A stretch of DNA of 64,000 nt, taken from NCBI GenBank assembly GCA_011799875.1, contig CM022298.1, positions 499,787,857 to 499,851,856 on the forward strand, read 5' to 3'. Position numbers and translations under genes: made by a program. The DNA is from Thinopyrum elongatum. Taxonomy: Eukaryota > Streptophyta > Magnoliopsida > Poales > Poaceae. Shown here in pieces: positions 62,537 to 64,000 of the stretch; position 1 is the first letter of the stretch; each line of letters starts with the position of its first letter. The notes below the pieces were generated by a model, which searched no databases, was not told the origin of the DNA, and saw only the letters and a list, made by a program, of their open reading frames with translations.

Positions 62537-63196
62537 TGGGGATAGAGGGACTTGAACCCTCACAACTTATAAAGTCGACGGATTTTCCTTTTACTAAAAA
62601 TTTCATTGTTGTCAGTATTGACATGTAGAATGGGACTCTCTCTTTGTCCTCGTCCGATTAATCCACTTTTTTAAAGATCTCGAAAACTTTGAATTTGAAT
62701 TGAAGAATTTGATTATTCAATATTCGATTGGAGTGGATTCACAATAATGAAAAAAAAAAATTATGATATGAGTTTTTTATTTCATAATCATTATCATTTC
62801 TAATTTCATTTTAAAAAAAGATAAAGAACCTATATTATAATATAATATGAGTTCTGTGATTAATCGTTTGCTATGTCAGTATCTATACGTGTTTATTAAA
62901 TGTATAAAGTATAAAACCCCTCTTTCTCTAATTTAGAATTAGAAGGAATTCCACTAACAACACAACGTAATTAACTCGATTCGTTAGAACAGCTTCCATT
63001 GAGTCTCTGCACCTATCCTTTTCCTTTGTATTCTAGTTCGAGAACCCCTTGTTTTCTCAAAACACGGATTTGGCTCAGGATTGCCCTTTTTTAATTCCAG
63101 GGTTTCTCTGAATTTGGAAGTTACCACTTAGCAGGTTTCCATACCAAGGCTCAATACAATCAAGTCCGTAGCGTCTACCGATTTCGCCATATCCCC
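62537..63196 (-). tRNA. trnL-UAA: tRNA-Leu (UAA) with group I intron
   Basis: The 5' exon is 63162-63196 (35 nt, GGGGATATGGCGAAATCGG to GGACTT), the intron 62587-63161 (575 nt), and the 3' exon 62537-62586 (50 nt, AAAATCCGTCGACTTTA to CTATCCCCA). The intron splits the anticodon after its first base (U|AA), as in all plastid and cyanobacterial copies. The 3' exon variable arm reads TATAAGTTGTGAGGG, which looks altered from the usual form. Confidence 0.9.
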
Positions 63197-63809
63197 ATTT
63201 CCCTCTTCTTTGAGACAAGGATTCCTTGTGTAATTTCATCCATCTCTTAGTTTTTTTTTGAATCATTGAGTTCATCACTCAACGTAGTCTAGCAGTTCAG
63301 TTCGACTCTATTTGAGAGACCCCGCTTGCTTATTGCAATTCAGAATTGAATTGATTCTATCCTTGATGTATTTGCAATTCAATCCGAATCAATATATCCA
63401 AAAGTTTTTATCTCCCCCACCTCCCGTCTTACTTTTTTATAGTATTCAAAATTATACTATAACGCTTGATATTTATTCTTTTTTTCTAATCAGAATTAGC
63501 AATTTTATTTACTCTGACTCTATGTTCCCCTTAGTGAAATATTAATCCTCAAATTATTAACAAATAATAAAGTCTATAATGATCGAATGAAAATAACAAT
63601 AAATTCTATAATTTTATTTTGAAATATCCTATAGTTAAGCATATCAAGCTAACTTTATCTTTAAGAAGTTTTAGTATTTTTTTATTTTTATAAGTAGAAC
63701 TTCAAATTTAGAACTAGTTAATAGCTAAGATTAATAACTAATATCTGAGATTTTACGGATTTCCTATACTATACCTATTTCTATTTGTTACACTATTTCC
63801 GTTATGTAA
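63197..63809. other. trnL-trnT spacer
   Basis: About 0.6 kb of very AT-rich plastid spacer. Plus-strand open frame 63312-63545 lacks any recognisable feature. No gene is called. Confidence 0.6.
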
Positions 63810-63882
63810 GCCCACTTAGCTCAGAGGTTAGAGCATCGCATTTGTAATGCGAGGGTCATCGGTTCAAATCCGATAGTCGACT
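63810..63882 (+). tRNA. trnT-UGU: tRNA-Thr (UGU), plastid type, mutated acceptor stem
   Basis: The 73-nt sequence begins GCCCACTTAGCTCAGAGG, has TGT in the loop TTTGTAATG, and a T-arm ATCGGTTCAAATCCGAT. The acceptor stem shows GCCCACT against AGTCGAC. Two changes restore one pair but leave a C-A mismatch at position 2. The rest of the window (63883-64000) is AT-rich spacer. Confidence 0.9.
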
Positions 63883-64000
63883 TTTTTCTCTATCGATGTT
63901 CTACGAACAAGAATCTCTTTTTTTCCGAATTAAATGGAGAATCCAGGATCTTTTATGTTTTTTACCTTACAATTTTGCTAGATACAAAACAATAAAATAA

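Overview
The window is nuclear DNA of a grass (Poaceae) holding a long block of integrated plastid DNA (a NUPT) that has since been hit by two large Ty3/gypsy LTR retrotransposons. Removing the two elements leaves about 37.4 kb of plastid sequence in perfect plastome order, inverted: rpl23-rpl2-trnH-rps19-rpl22-rps3-rpl16-rpl14-rps8-infA-rpl36-rps11-rpoA-petD-petB-psbH-psbN-psbT-psbB-clpP-rps12(5' exon)-rpl20-rps18-rpl33-psaJ-trnP-trnW-petG-petL-psbEFLJ-petA-cemA-ycf4-psaI-rpl23 pseudogene-rbcL-atpB-atpE-trnM-trnV-ndhC-ndhK-ndhJ-trnF-trnL-trnT. Plastid sequence runs off both window ends. An intronless clpP, a second broken rpl23 between psaI and rbcL, no accD gene, trnH lying between rpl2 and rps19, and a heptapeptide-repeat rps18 all point to a grass plastome. 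The genus cannot be told from the window.

The plastid block cannot be a working plastome. Besides the insertions, it carries nonsense codons (rps3, rpl16, rps18), lost start codons (rpl2, cemA), frameshifts (rpoA, petD, psbB, ycf4) and damaging missense changes (atpB P-loop Thr to Lys), with many apparent C-to-T/G-to-A changes. Introns are kept and petB appears to retain an unedited C, so transfer was by DNA, not RNA. About thirty genes still have intact frames.

Element 1 (15811-29286, minus orientation) lies in the rps12-rpl20 spacer. Element 2 (41569-54710, plus orientation) splits rbcL near codon 163. Each has a perfect 5-bp target duplication (ATAAC; CTTGT), LTRs of about 3.8-4.1 kb, an initiator-Met tRNA primer site and a gag-pol of the Tekay/Del chromovirus kind. 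Element 1 has an uninterrupted gag-pol with a chromodomain, plus an extra 256-codon ORF between the primer site and gag. Element 2 has lost nearly all of that ORF and has a broken chromodomain.

The most unusual material is in the retrotransposons: the extra ORF, part of which resembles a double-stranded-RNA-binding fold; a 90-nt exon-like block conserved in all four LTRs that joins in phase to a second LTR exon in element 1; splice-acceptor-like sequence directly before gag and before the extra ORF; a 14-bp motif repeated four times in each LTR; and mosaic LTRs in element 2 that suggest gene conversion. All comparisons to plastid genes are from memory of grass plastomes, and all comparisons between LTRs were made by eye.
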